DNA from: JAJECS01 sp965198185
Lineage (GTDB): Bacteria; Chloroflexota; UBA11872
Direction of reading: 5' to 3'
DNA length: 64,000 bases
NCBI GenBank assembly: GCA_965198185.1
Contig: CBDAOU010000002.1
Coordinates: 1,736,001-1,800,000, forward strand
A program made the translations under genes and the position numbers. This document shows, piece by piece, positions 8,266 to 18,200 of the stretch (positions are counted from its first letter, which is position 1; each line of letters starts with the position of its first letter). The notes below the pieces were generated by a model. The model worked only from the letters and a program-made list of their open reading frames with translations, searched no databases and was not told where the DNA came from.

Positions 8266-8345
8266 GTACTGAAGTCAGGGGTAACTCCGCTGATGCGTGG
8301 CAGGCCGCCGAGCGCGCCGTGGGATACCGCCCGTCGCGCTTGTAA
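8266..8345 (-). mobile_element. Third IS481-type end fragment
   Basis: On the minus strand the last residues of an IS481-type transposase are still readable: PHGALGGLPRISGVTPDF, parallel to PHGSLGGLPPVSRV in the relic at 5829. They run into TGTACTGAAGTCAGG, which resembles the terminal repeat TGTACTGACCACAG seen at 5833. A one-base shift separates the preceding YKRDGR block. Only the extreme end of the element is left. Confidence 0.55.
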
Positions 8346-8546
8346 GAGGCTCCCTCAGTTGGCGGCGGTCACCCACACACCATGGCCGTCCGTCTGCGCA
8401 AATCCGGCGCCGAACGCCAGAATAGATATGTCGCCGATTGGCGACGGATGGACGAGATTTTGCCGGACGTTGTGCACTAGCCTTTGCGTCAGATTTGGCG
8501 CCGATTAGTGCAGTAACAGAAGGGAAGAGTAGGGAGGGACGCGGCC

Positions 8547-8614
8547 GGCAGACGAAACCTTGAGGGGCTAGTGGCCTCCGGGCTGTGCGGGTTCGAGTCC
8601 CGCCCTCGGCACCA
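8547..8614 (+). tRNA. Degenerate 3' fragment of tRNA-Leu(GAG)
   Basis: The T arm is perfect (GCGGG-TTCGAGT-CCCGC, 8587-8603). It is followed by an acceptor strand CCTCGGC, discriminator A and an encoded CCA ending at 8614. Upstream come a class-II long variable arm and a loop with GAG at 8562-8564, matching tRNA-Leu(GAG). The anticodon stem no longer pairs, and there is no 5' acceptor strand GCCGAGG; homology starts at the D-arm GGCAGACG. This is therefore not a working tRNA. Such 3' pieces are what tRNA-targeting integrases leave at the far end of an inserted island. Confidence 0.7.
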
Positions 8615-8782
8615 CGCTCAGCCAAGTATTTGGCCAATAGCGCTCTCGATTGCGCTGCCATCCGTTCCCATGCTGCCCAAGGCATCGCCCGATACACCCG
8701 ACCGCAGTATTCGTCGCGGGGACGGCGTCGATTCTCGGCTTAGCCCCATCGACGACCAGCTCGGTTGGGTCGTAAGCAGGGT

Positions 8783-11700
8783 CTAGGCGGTCGCGTTCGG
8801 AGCCGGTGGCCGCAGGTCGATTCGTATCTCCGCGACACGTTCTGGATACCCGGCGATTCCGCGGCGTCGAAGCACGGCCAGCATGTCCTCCTGCCTCGGC
8901 TGACCGAACGCCAGTCGATAGAGCGCCAGCGACTCCTGTAGCCGTGCCCAGCGATCCTCATCGCGACTCAAGGGAAGAGCCATGATTCGTCGGTGTAGCT
9001 GGGCATCGCCCGGGTATATCCAGCAGGGAGACAGGCCGCCTAGATCGCGGTCACTCTCCGCTGTGGCGGCTTCGAAGACCGCCGACCAGGGGTCCCTGAC
9101 TCCGGGAGCCAGTGCTGCCGATCGCTGAGCGGCCGCGACATTCTTGCGGATCGCGTGTCCTTTGTAGCGGTCCACGCGGCCCTCACGCTGCTCGAAGTCG
9201 ACGGGGTTTCCAGGGAGGTCCCAGTGGACCACCGAGTGACACCACCAGTGGAAGTCGATCCCCTCTTGGCCAACCGAGGTCGTCGCGAGAACGAACGGCC
9301 AGAACGGCGAGTTGAAAGCTGCCCTGACCTCGGGGAGTCTTGCTTCATCTTGACTTTGGTGTGTGCTGCCAAAGCGCATCGCGTACCTGCTCGGGAACGC
9401 GATTCCCTCGCCGTCGAAGTTGTCGATGTCGGTTGCGCGGTATACCGACTCCCGGACGGCGATCGCGCGCCGTGCTGTTGCGGCAAGCGAGATCAGTCCG
9501 TCATCGGTCGTCGTGTTGACTGCTGATTCTCCGGCGAGGTGGTGGACGTATTCATCGAGGACGGCTTGGAGGCCCCCGTCGATGCAATAGCGAGCGACCC
9601 TGCGCCAATAGGCGCCATCGTCCTCGCGCGTGCTTCCGGAGCCTGCGTACAGGCTGTCGAGAAGCAGTATCGAAACGGGCCGAACGAACACACTCCGCAG
9701 GCCAGACGCGAGGATCGCCGCCGCGCGCCACCGCCCCAACTCGGTCACGCGATCGTCCGCTCGCTTCAGCCGGTTGAGCGCTCGCCATGCGATGTTCCCG
9801 GGCGCTCCCAAACCGAGAAGCGCGCTGGTCGCGAGCAAGTCTGCCGGTCGTTCCGACCCCGGGGGCCGGCCGGTGAGGGCCGTGAGCACTTGCTCCACAT
9901 GCGCGTCCAGAGCGCGCGGCACGTCCTCCGCCGTGTGCTCTGCAGAAGCCCCCGCCAGCGCCTCCGTCAAAGTGCTCCGGTGGGTGCCGAGGAGCGCGGA
10001 TGCCAGGGCACCGTCCCGCTCGGCGTGTACCGGTGCGAACCAGTGCCAGACCGCGCTCGCTGTGGAACTCGCGCCGCCGTTCGGACCGACGACGGCCTCG
10101 GCTCGGCCGCGCGCCCACTCGAGGAGACGCTCCACGCTCAGTGACTCGGCCTGGTCACGAGCAGCGTCCAGCGGGTCGGTGCATGACGCAAGCGCCGGCT
10201 GCGGCCAGAACAACGCAAGCGCCGACATTGAGGCCGGCCGCTCGTCGGCCATCCGATAGTCGAGGCGACTCGAAATCGCCGCTCGGGCTGCAGGCGTGTT
10301 CTCGAACCTCCTGGCTCCCGTGAAGATCCGCCGCTGGACCTCGTAGCTCAGGAGGGAGGCGATGGCCGAAGGAGCGGCCACCCAGCTGGAGAAAATGAGC
10401 TGCTTGGTGATCGCGGTCGAATCGACCGACTCGTACGGGCCGCCGAGCCGATGGTATGGCAGGGACGGCGGCATCCAGAGCAATCGCCACCAGCCCGGAT
10501 TGAGGGTCTCCTCGGCTAGCACTCGCATTCGTGCATTTGCCCACTCGAGCGGCCGGAATCGCTGAATGTTGGGTTTTTCGATCCGCTGCGCGCCACGAAA
10601 CAGCGGCATCAGGCACGCCCGGCGATCCGGAACCTTCATCGTGTCGCGCACTTGCTCCCCAACGCGATACCCGGTCAGGAAGTTGAGAAAGTAGGGTGCC
10701 GACTTCCAATACTCGACGCTGAGCGGCGCCTTGACCGCGTCCGCGACACGTCGCAACGCGAGGTAGCCCAAGAAATCGTCCGCCCGGACACCGAACCGAC
10801 CCGTGGTCGTTTCGAGCGTGGTGGCGTGACGAGTGTCCGTGGGCCGCTCGGTTCGAGCGATCCACCTCCGGAGCTGGGCTTGCACGCGATCTCGGATCGC
10901 TGCCGTCGGCTCGCCGGAGAGCGCCGCCTGCCGCAGCGCGCCGAGATCAGCGCGAAGGGTGTCCACCGGTTCTTCCGAGGCAGCGAGGAACTCCAGTGTC
11001 TTCAGGAAATCCTCGTAGTGCCCCGTACCCTCCGCAGTCTCCTCCGCGTACGTAAACGGCTTGTACGGCGTTGCCGAGAGCAATAGGACGCGCGCATCCG
11101 ATTGGGTGAAGAAGGCGTTCGCCAGTTCCGCCGCTTCGCCGCCAGTCTTCAGGTCAAGTAGATCCCGAAAGCGCTGGAACTCGTCCAAGATCACGAGATC
11201 GGGCTCTAGTGCCTGGACCGCTGCTCGCGCGAGCAGCCGGCGCAAGCTGCCGACGATCCCGCGTGCGGCGTCATGCTGGCTGGCGGTCAGAGTCCGCCGT
11301 CCCACGACCTCATCGATCAACGAGAGGAGCGACACCCGCTCGGAGCTCCGGTCGAACTCCTCGAGAAACGCTCGGCGGATGCTGGATTCGAAGCGCTGTG
11401 TCCGGACGGGGGCGACGTACGACTCTATGAATCTCCGTCGGCTGGACACGAGTCCCTGGAGGATCCGCTGCGCAGCTGTCGCTCGTGCTCGTCGCAAGCC
11501 CAGATGATCGCGTAGGAGCACGTAGAGCACGGCGCGCTCTGGCGCCGTCCCCATCTGCCATCCGAACTGGAAGGAGGTGGCCGGTGTGAAGGCGACGAAG
11601 GTGGCTGGCTTCCCCTCGCCGCCCGTCGTCGGTTTCAGCACGTCCGGCTGTGTGATCAGCAGACTCAGCCGCGTCGCGAAGCTCGGGGTCTCCGAGCCGG

Positions 11701-11980
11701 TCACGTTGAGCTTGCGAATGTTCTGCGCGGCGATATCCGCGTTGGAGCACACGTAGACGATGTCGATGCGACGTACGTGGTCGACCTGCTGCAGGTGCTT
11801 GATGGACAGGGCGATGACTTCCTGCGCGACATGCGTCTTGCCCAGCCCGGTCTCATCGGCCACGAGAAAGCGTCGCGACGAGTCCCGATCACGATAGAGC
11901 CGCCGGAACGCGTGCTCGGCGGTCGCTCGCTGGAAGTCGCTCAGCGTTCGTCCCCAATCTCCCGGGGTCTGTCGAGTCAC
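8783..11980 (-). CDS. SNF2-type superfamily 2 helicase of a putative defence module
   Basis: The product is about 1065 residues from a GTG at 11980 that overlaps the upstream stop by 4 bases (GTGA); the frame stays open a little further, to 12040. Helicase motifs in order are Walker A ADETGLGKTH (about residues 41-50), DEAH-like box ILDEFQRF (about 266), motif III LLLSATPYKP (about 300), and near residues 905-945 TTSVGQEGIDF with QREGRVDRYKG, the motif V/VI arginine finger. These make an ATP-driven DNA translocase or remodeller of the RapA/SNF2 type. The roughly 600 residues between the lobes are family-specific and unrecognised. The gene is third in a coupled trio after the DUF6361 and PLD genes, which points to phage or plasmid defence. 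No methylase is nearby. Confidence 0.85.
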   Translation of the reverse strand: MTRQTPGDWGRTLSDFQRATAEHAFRRLYRDRDSSRRFLVADETGLGKTHVAQEVIALSIKHLQQVDHVRRIDIVYVCSNADIAAQNIRKLNVTGSETPSFATRLSLLITQPDVLKPTTGGEGKPATFVAFTPATSFQFGWQMGTAPERAVLYVLLRDHLGLRRARATAAQRILQGLVSSRRRFIESYVAPVRTQRFESSIRRAFLEEFDRSSERVSLLSLIDEVVGRRTLTASQHDAARGIVGSLRRLLARAAVQALEPDLVILDEFQRFRDLLDLKTGGEAAELANAFFTQSDARVLLLSATPYKPFTYAEETAEGTGHYEDFLKTLEFLAASEEPVDTLRADLGALRQAALSGEPTAAIRDRVQAQLRRWIARTERPTDTRHATTLETTTGRFGVRADDFLGYLALRRVADAVKAPLSVEYWKSAPYFLNFLTGYRVGEQVRDTMKVPDRRACLMPLFRGAQRIEKPNIQRFRPLEWANARMRVLAEETLNPGWWRLLWMPPSLPYHRLGGPYESVDSTAITKQLIFSSWVAAPSAIASLLSYEVQRRIFTGARRFENTPAARAAISSRLDYRMADERPASMSALALFWPQPALASCTDPLDAARDQAESLSVERLLEWARGRAEAVVGPNGGASSTASAVWHWFAPVHAERDGALASALLGTHRSTLTEALAGASAEHTAEDVPRALDAHVEQVLTALTGRPPGSERPADLLATSALLGLGAPGNIAWRALNRLKRADDRVTELGRWRAAAILASGLRSVFVRPVSILLLDSLYAGSGSTREDDGAYWRRVARYCIDGGLQAVLDEYVHHLAGESAVNTTTDDGLISLAATARRAIAVRESVYRATDIDNFDGEGIAFPSRYAMRFGSTHQSQDEARLPEVRAAFNSPFWPFVLATTSVGQEGIDFHWWCHSVVHWDLPGNPVDFEQREGRVDRYKGHAIRKNVAAAQRSAALAPGVRDPWSAVFEAATAESDRDLGGLSPCWIYPGDAQLHRRIMALPLSRDEDRWARLQESLALYRLAFGQPRQEDMLAVLRRRGIAGYPERVAEIRIDLRPPAPNATA

Positions 11981-13809
11981 GAAGCGTCCACGCGCATTGC
12001 GCGTCGTGCCTTGAGGGCAGGCAGCCACACGCCGTCCCAACCCGGAGGAAGGACGGTCCGCCCCGACGGTGACCGACGCAGGTGCTCAACGATCTCTTCC
12101 AGGTGATCGATAGACTCAGGTCTCTCGGCCAGTGCACGCGCGAGCAGCTCGAGGAGACCCTGCCCGGGTCCCGCCGACCAACTTGCCGATCCCTCGCTCA
12201 ACACGTCGACACCAATGCCAGTCCCGGAGGCGAACCCGAGAAGTAGCGCCAGCAGCTGCAGGAACTTTTCCGGCGTGTCGATCTGCCGGGCGAGGATTTC
12301 CCGGAAACGCTCGTCGGGCGAACCCTCGAGTCGTGAACAGAGGACGGTCGAGCGTTCCAGCACCTCGCCGTCGACCTTCCGGCTCGCTGTGAGCCGAAGA
12401 AACGCCGTGATATCTACGAGTTCGCGGGGCGGCAACTCGACGTCAATGGGCTCTACTCCACTGAGCGGATAGGTCTCGGCCGGACGGTTGTGCGGGGCGA
12501 TCTTGACGCTCGTCCCTTTGGGGATGCGTGGCGGCGCCGCATCGGCCGCTATCCGCGCGACCCATCCATCGGCCCCCTTGGTGACGGATGTCTGGAAGCG
12601 AATTCCCGACGCGATATCAAGCAGCAGGTCGTCGAGCGCGCGGCCGTCCGCGCTCGATTCATCGACACTTGGCTTCGGTGGAGCAACGTATGGCGTCAGC
12701 ATGGTGCGAAACGGCGCGTCTTCACCCACCATCGCGTTGACCCCAAGGGTCGCGACCGAGCCGACGAGTTCACAGAGAAACTCGACGTTTTCGCCGAGGC
12801 CCGCATCCGTCGCGTTGGCCGAACCAACGAAGAGATGCGCTAGCCGGGCGCGCTCGACTACGAAGAGCTTTGCGTGCAGATGTGTGAGAAAGGTCTGGTC
12901 GCTGTCACCTTCGGCTTCATGCCCGGCGAGGCTCGCTGTCGGATCAAGCTCATAGATTTCCAAGTTCTCGAGCACGGCCGAGGGGAGGGCATTGAGCTCC
13001 CCGCCGCGCGAGACGAGTATTGCCGTCTGGCCGGCCCTCGACCGGAAGATTCGCCGAAGCGCGCTTTCGCGGACGAACGGTGAGACCACAAGCTGTCGAT
13101 AGCCTCCGAAGTGCTCCTCGACCGGAAACCTGCGCGAGTACGGGAGTCCGATGGGGTGGAAACGAGCCTCGCGAACGCCGTTGGGTAACCCCCAGTCGAC
13201 CCGTCGCAGGTTGCCTGCGAGGTCGTTCAGGGACTCGCGACGTCTTGGTGAAACCGGCGTGACGGTCAACTCGGGCAGCGCGCGAACGAAACGCGCCAGC
13301 GGCTCGCCATTTGCGCTGATGCGTTGCTGCGGCTGCCCGTCAAGCCAAAGGATCGTGTCCCAGCTGCGATCGGAGGTCAGGTTCCGGGAAAGCACAAGGA
13401 GTCGGTAGGACGGCGCCTGCGACGGATCGAGAAATCGGAGGACCCAGATCTTTGGATGGAAGATGCCGCCTTTCGGAGGCCGTTGCACTGGATGGACGAC
13501 GTTCTCAAGCAGCGCCAGCAGGTCGGACGGCCACCCCCCGGCGTTTATGGCGCCGGCCTGACAGAAGATATCGATCCGCCTGCTCATCCCGCGTAGTGCC
13601 TCCATGACTTCGACGGGATCCGGCTGCTCATCGAACCGAAAGCCCGCGAACGCGAGTGGAACCGTCAGGGCGGTTTCGAGATCGAGAGTGAACGTCGTAG
13701 CGACGGCGTGATCCAGGGAGTGCCCGGGGGGCGGCCTCAGCGCGTCAAGCAAGAGCTCCCGGCTATCAGGCGCGAGCACGACCGTTCTCCCGCCCGTCGG
13801 CGATGTCAT
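11977..13809 (-). CDS. Phospholipase D-superfamily nuclease-like protein
   Basis: The product has 610 residues. Two half-sites of the PLD fold are visible: FHPKIWVL at about 118-120 with SRNLTSDRSWD after it, and HLHAKLFVVE at about 312-314 followed by GSANATDAGLGENVEF. The HxK pair is present in both, but the usual Asp of HKD is replaced, most clearly by Glu in the second. In defence systems proteins of this fold act as DNA nucleases. Residues 380-610 form a second, unrecognised domain. The gene sits between the DUF6361 gene (44-base overlap) and the helicase gene (4-base overlap). A GTG at about 13779 with GGGAG upstream is an alternative start. Confidence 0.82.
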   Translation of the reverse strand: MTSPTGGRTVVLAPDSRELLLDALRPPPGHSLDHAVATTFTLDLETALTVPLAFAGFRFDEQPDPVEVMEALRGMSRRIDIFCQAGAINAGGWPSDLLALLENVVHPVQRPPKGGIFHPKIWVLRFLDPSQAPSYRLLVLSRNLTSDRSWDTILWLDGQPQQRISANGEPLARFVRALPELTVTPVSPRRRESLNDLAGNLRRVDWGLPNGVREARFHPIGLPYSRRFPVEEHFGGYRQLVVSPFVRESALRRIFRSRAGQTAILVSRGGELNALPSAVLENLEIYELDPTASLAGHEAEGDSDQTFLTHLHAKLFVVERARLAHLFVGSANATDAGLGENVEFLCELVGSVATLGVNAMVGEDAPFRTMLTPYVAPPKPSVDESSADGRALDDLLLDIASGIRFQTSVTKGADGWVARIAADAAPPRIPKGTSVKIAPHNRPAETYPLSGVEPIDVELPPRELVDITAFLRLTASRKVDGEVLERSTVLCSRLEGSPDERFREILARQIDTPEKFLQLLALLLGFASGTGIGVDVLSEGSASWSAGPGQGLLELLARALAERPESIDHLEEIVEHLRRSPSGRTVLPPGWDGVWLPALKARRAMRVDAS

Positions 13810-14986
13810 TGAGGAGTCGCGCTACGGCCGGCCAACGGAACGTAAGGCGCCCGGATCCGGACGCGCCGCCCCACTGACGCATGAGTCGGTCATTGTTGAG
13901 TCGGGCCTGGCCGCGCTTCTGCTGGTGTTCCCGCCTCCGAATTAGCTCCCGCGCATCGCCGTCGTCCGCGAGCCCTGTGCCGGTCCCCCCTCGCGCTAGG
14001 GCGACCCAGTCGGACACGAATGACCGCGTCAGCGCCGCGGCTGGACTACCCTGCTCCGCAACCAGTGCCCAAAGTCCGTTCAGATCCCAGCCGCCGACGT
14101 CGCTGTCCTCGATCTCACGGCGCCACTCGTCAAGCTGGTTGGCGAAATCGTCCCGGCTACCGTCGTACTCGGATAGACCAAGTTCCTCGGCGCGCTCGGC
14201 GAGGAGCACGTTGTAGAGCAACGCGGCCCCGTGCATGGCGACGGCGAAGCGGCGAGCTTCGGCAAGCGCGTCACGGATACGGCCCGTGGCCGCAGTTGCC
14301 TCAGGATCCTGCCAGGCGTACGCGGTGCGGGCCGCGATGCGGCTCCCGCGTTCGACCAGGAATTGGAGCAGGGTTTCGGGCACGGCGTCGACGATCCGCT
14401 CGGCGAGCCAGGTTGCCTCGTCGTACGTGAGCGCAAAATCACATCGCGTGAGGTCGAAGAATCCATCCGGTGCTGGGGGAATCGTGGGCGCCCAGACGGC
14501 ATTGGAGTGTCCGAGGAACTCAGTCGCGTCGTCCACCTGGCGCGTGTTCTGCGGCAGGCCCACAACCTGGCCCGGTGTCGCCTCGCGCCGCAGAATCTTG
14601 AAGCGGCGCAAGGTGTTCCAGTAGATGGTGGAGGGAAGGATCTTGACTGCAGCCCCCACTTGGATGCCGATCAAGCCCTCCAGATCGCCGCCGTTGCGCA
14701 GCGCGCCGATGAGATGACGTTCATTCCACTCGACCCACTGGGTGAGCTTCGAGCCACCATGTCCTCGACGCGACCCCTCGCGATACAGCCAAGGCACGAA
14801 CAGGAGGTACCGAGCACGCGTGATCAGCACTGAGGTTCCCGGGAATAGTGTGTCGCTGAGCGCATCCCGAATCCGGCCGAGTCCCAGTTCGTCTCGACTC
14901 TCGGGCTGCGAGAACAACCTGATGATCTCGCGTGCCCTTTGCTGGTCAGCCTCGGAATGGTCGAGCCACGCGAGCACGGCCGGCAT
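13766..14986 (-). CDS. DUF6361 family protein, first gene of the putative defence trio
   Basis: The 406-residue protein begins MPAVLAWLDHSEADQQRARE and continues with RDELGLGRIRDALSDTLFPG and ITRARYLLFVPWLYREG, the signature N-terminal block of the DUF6361 family, whose biochemical role is not known to me. The C-terminus is basic and ends in a conserved-looking WGGASGSGRLTFRWP segment, possibly for nucleic acid contact. Length is normal for the family. The ATG at 14986 has a weak GAGG upstream. It is the promoter-proximal gene of a three-gene transcript with PLD and helicase genes and is divergent from the nuclease-helicase gene starting at 15244. The 257 bases between the two show no other feature. 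Confidence 0.8.
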   Translation of the reverse strand: MPAVLAWLDHSEADQQRAREIIRLFSQPESRDELGLGRIRDALSDTLFPGTSVLITRARYLLFVPWLYREGSRRGHGGSKLTQWVEWNERHLIGALRNGGDLEGLIGIQVGAAVKILPSTIYWNTLRRFKILRREATPGQVVGLPQNTRQVDDATEFLGHSNAVWAPTIPPAPDGFFDLTRCDFALTYDEATWLAERIVDAVPETLLQFLVERGSRIAARTAYAWQDPEATAATGRIRDALAEARRFAVAMHGAALLYNVLLAERAEELGLSEYDGSRDDFANQLDEWRREIEDSDVGGWDLNGLWALVAEQGSPAAALTRSFVSDWVALARGGTGTGLADDGDARELIRRREHQQKRGQARLNNDRLMRQWGGASGSGRLTFRWPAVARLLNDIADGRENGRARA

Positions 14987-15243
14987 GTAGGGGCCTCTAC
15001 TAGCGGTTACGCCTCAGAACTATCGATGAGAGTCGGTCCCAGTTGCAAGGGCCACCGGCTACCCGACTCCACTGCGTGTCCCGTCACAGTGCCCGAAGCC
15101 ACGCCCACGCTGTTGACCCGGCGAGGTGACGGCTTCACCGGTGGCACGTGGCGGAGTATGTTGGCAGCGCGTTGGGCCGGATCGGACGTCTTGGGCCAGG
15201 TGAAGCCGGCGGACAAGCATGGGGGCGGGTCGGTGGATTTGCG

Positions 15244-18200
15244 ATGCAACTGATTGACAAGCGCTTGGTCTACTCCGCCACCGATCTGGTCGCGTTCCTG
15301 GAGTGCCGGCACCTGGCCAACCTGGAACGCGCGGTGGCGCTGCGCCACCTGCGGCCCCCGTTTCGCGATGACCCGGTGCTGGACCGCATGGCGCGGCGTG
15401 GCCGCGAGTATGAGGCGCGCTTCCTGGAATCGCTGGGCGCCGAGAACCTGCGAATTGAGGAAATCCGGCCGCCCGACACGGTGTCTCCGTCCCGAGCAGT
15501 TCAATCGGAGCACGCCGCCACGCTGCTGGCCATGCGGGACGGCGTCGATGTCATCTACCAGGCCGTGCTGCTGGGCGACCGTCGGCTGGGCTACGCGGAC
15601 TTCCTGCGGCGCGTCGAGAGGCCCAGCGACCTTGGGGCATGGAGCTACGAGGTCTGGGACACCAAGCTGGCGCGCCAGCCCACGGCTCCGGCCGTCTTGC
15701 AGATCAGCATGTATTCGGACCTGCTCGGAAAAATGCAGGGGCGGCCGCCGGAACGGATGCACTTGGCGCTGGGCGGCGTCGCGCGACAGACCGAGAGCCT
15801 GCGGGTCGCGGACTACGCGGCCTACTACCGCCTGGTCGCGCGGCAGTTCGAGACGCTGCTCGACGATCCCGAATCGGCGTTTCCAATCCCGACCAAGCCG
15901 GAACCCATGGCGCACTGCGACTTCTGCAGCTGGAGCCGGGAGTGCCGCGCCCAGTGGCGCCGGGAGGACGACCTGGCGCTGGTGGCCAATCTGACGTCGC
16001 GCCAACGACGGGCGCTGCACGCCATCGACGTGACCACGCGGCGTGGACTTGCCGACCCGTCGCCGCCGCTGCCGGAACGGGTGGATGGCGTCAGCGCGGA
16101 TTCGCTGGCACGGGCGCAGGCCCAGGCGGCGATTCAGGTGCGCGGCGAGGGCCGGGTGATCTCGGAGCGCATCCCGCCCGAACGCGACCGCGAGGACATG
16201 CTCGTCCCGGACCGGGGTCTGTGGGCGCTGCCGGAACCGTCGCCGGGGGACCTGTTCCTGGACCTGGAGGGCGATCCGTTCTACGGCTCCGAGGAGATCG
16301 ACGGCATCGACTACCTCTTCGGCGTCATCGAGCCGGGACAGACGGACGCGGCGGGCGACCCACGGTTCCACGCCTTCTGGTCGATCGCGGACGGCACGGT
16401 GACGCCGGCGGCCGAGCGCCAGGCGTTCGAGGACTGCATCGACCTCATCATGGACCGCTGGGCTGCCCACCCGGAGATGCACGTCTATCACTACGCGCCA
16501 TACGAGACCGGGGCGATGAAGCGGCTGGCCGGCCGCTACGCCACGCGCGAGTCGGAGGTGGACCAGCTGCTGCGCGGCGCGGTATTCGTGGACCTTTACC
16601 GCGTCGTGCGGCAGGGTGTCCGCGCCTCGGTGGAGAGCTACTCCATCAAGCGGCTGGAGCCGCTCTATGGCTTCGAACGAGAAATCGACCTACGCGATGC
16701 GGGCGAGAGCATCGTGGAGTTTGAGCACTGGCTCGAACCCGAGGACGGGACCGACCGGGACGGCCTGCTGGAGAAGATCAGGGCCTATAACCGCGACGAC
16801 TGCCTGTCCACCTGCTATCTGCGCGAGTGGCTGGAAAAGCAGCGCGCCGCGCTGGTGAAGGAATTCGGCGCGGAAGCCCCTCCGCGTCCGATGGTCATGC
16901 CAGTGGAGGAGACCGAGGACTCGGACGTTCAACAGGAGGTGCGGGTGCTCGTGGAACTGCTGACCGCGGACCTGCCCGAGGACTTGACGGACGGCCGGTC
17001 GCTCGAAGATCCGGCCCAACGTGGTCGGTGGCTTCTGGCGCAGTTGCTCGACTGGCACCGGCGCGAGGACAAGGCGTTCTGGTGGCGCTATTTCCATTTG
17101 ACGGACGAACTCACCGACGAAGAGCGAGTCGGCGAGTCGGATGCGCTGGGCCGGCTCAGCTATGTGGGCAGCCGGGCCGATCTCACGCCCAGGTCGCGTT
17201 CCACGATTCACCGCTTTCGGTTCCCAGCACAGGAACACAAGATCGAGGTCGGCGATCGGCCACGCGATCAGCACGGGCATTCGGTTGGCGCAGTAGTTGC
17301 CGTGGACGATCGCGACGGCGTGATCGACCTGAAGGTCGGGTCCAGCCGGGCGGCGCCTGCGCCGACATCACTGATCCCCTGCGAATATGTCGATCCAGGG
17401 CCAAAACCGCCGAGCCTTTGGGATCTGGCCATCTGGGTGATCGAAAACGGCATTGACGCTTCGGGGCCGTACCGGGCGGCCCGAGACCTGTTGATGCGCT
17501 GTCCGCCACGGGTTGGACAGACTGACGGAGCACCGCTGGCGTCTGACGGCGAAGATGCGCAGGATGCGGCCCGGCGGCTGGTCCAGACGCTGGACGAAAG
17601 CTACCTGGCGGTCCAGGGGCCGCCCGGCTCGGGCAAGAGCACGGTTGGCGCCGAGATGATCGTGGACCTCGTGGAAGCCGGGAAAGCGCGTGGGCGTGAC
17701 GGCCAACAGCCACAAGGTCATCGGTGAGCTGCTGGAGAAGACGGCGCGGGTGGCCCGCGAGCGCGAGCGTTCCGGTCAGGATCGGCCAGCGGACCCGTTT
17801 CCGGTCCACCGAGCCAGAATTCGCGGACGCGGTACCCCTCGCCAAAACCGAGGATGCGTGCATGGCCCTCGCGAGGGGCTCGCTGGACGTGGTGGGCGGA
17901 ACCTCCTGGCTCTGGGCGCGCGACGAAGCGGAGGGCTTGGTGGACGTGCTCTGCATCGACGAGGCCGGCCAGATGTCGCTGGCCGACGCCCTGGCCTCAG
18001 CGCGTTGCGCCCAGAGCCTGTTGTTATTGGGCGACCCGCAGCAGCTGGATCAGCCGCTACAGGGCGTGCATCCGCCGGGCGCGGACCGTTCGGTGCTGGC
18101 GCACGTGCTCGATGACGCCCGGGTCATGCCCAAGGACTTCGGGCTGTTTCTCGACGGCACCTGGCGCCTGCATCCGAGCATCTGCGCGTTCACCTCTGAA

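Noticed and set aside
8275..8697. Minus-strand 140-residue open frame with GGTRTRTARRPLAPQGFV
   Set aside because: This is the reverse reading of a tRNA-Leu 3' region, a well-known kind of phantom protein. The tRNA fragment and an IS end explain the sequence.
8783..14986. Calling the trio DISARM or Dpd
   Set aside because: A helicase and a PLD protein are shared features, but there is no DNA methylase, no DUF1998 protein and no 7-deazaguanine insertion genes, and DUF6361 is not a known component of those systems.
15007..16491. Minus-strand 494-residue open frame opposite the TM0106 gene
   Set aside because: It lies antisense to a gene with clear nuclease motifs. The long frame is a by-product of high GC at third codon positions, with no domain of its own.
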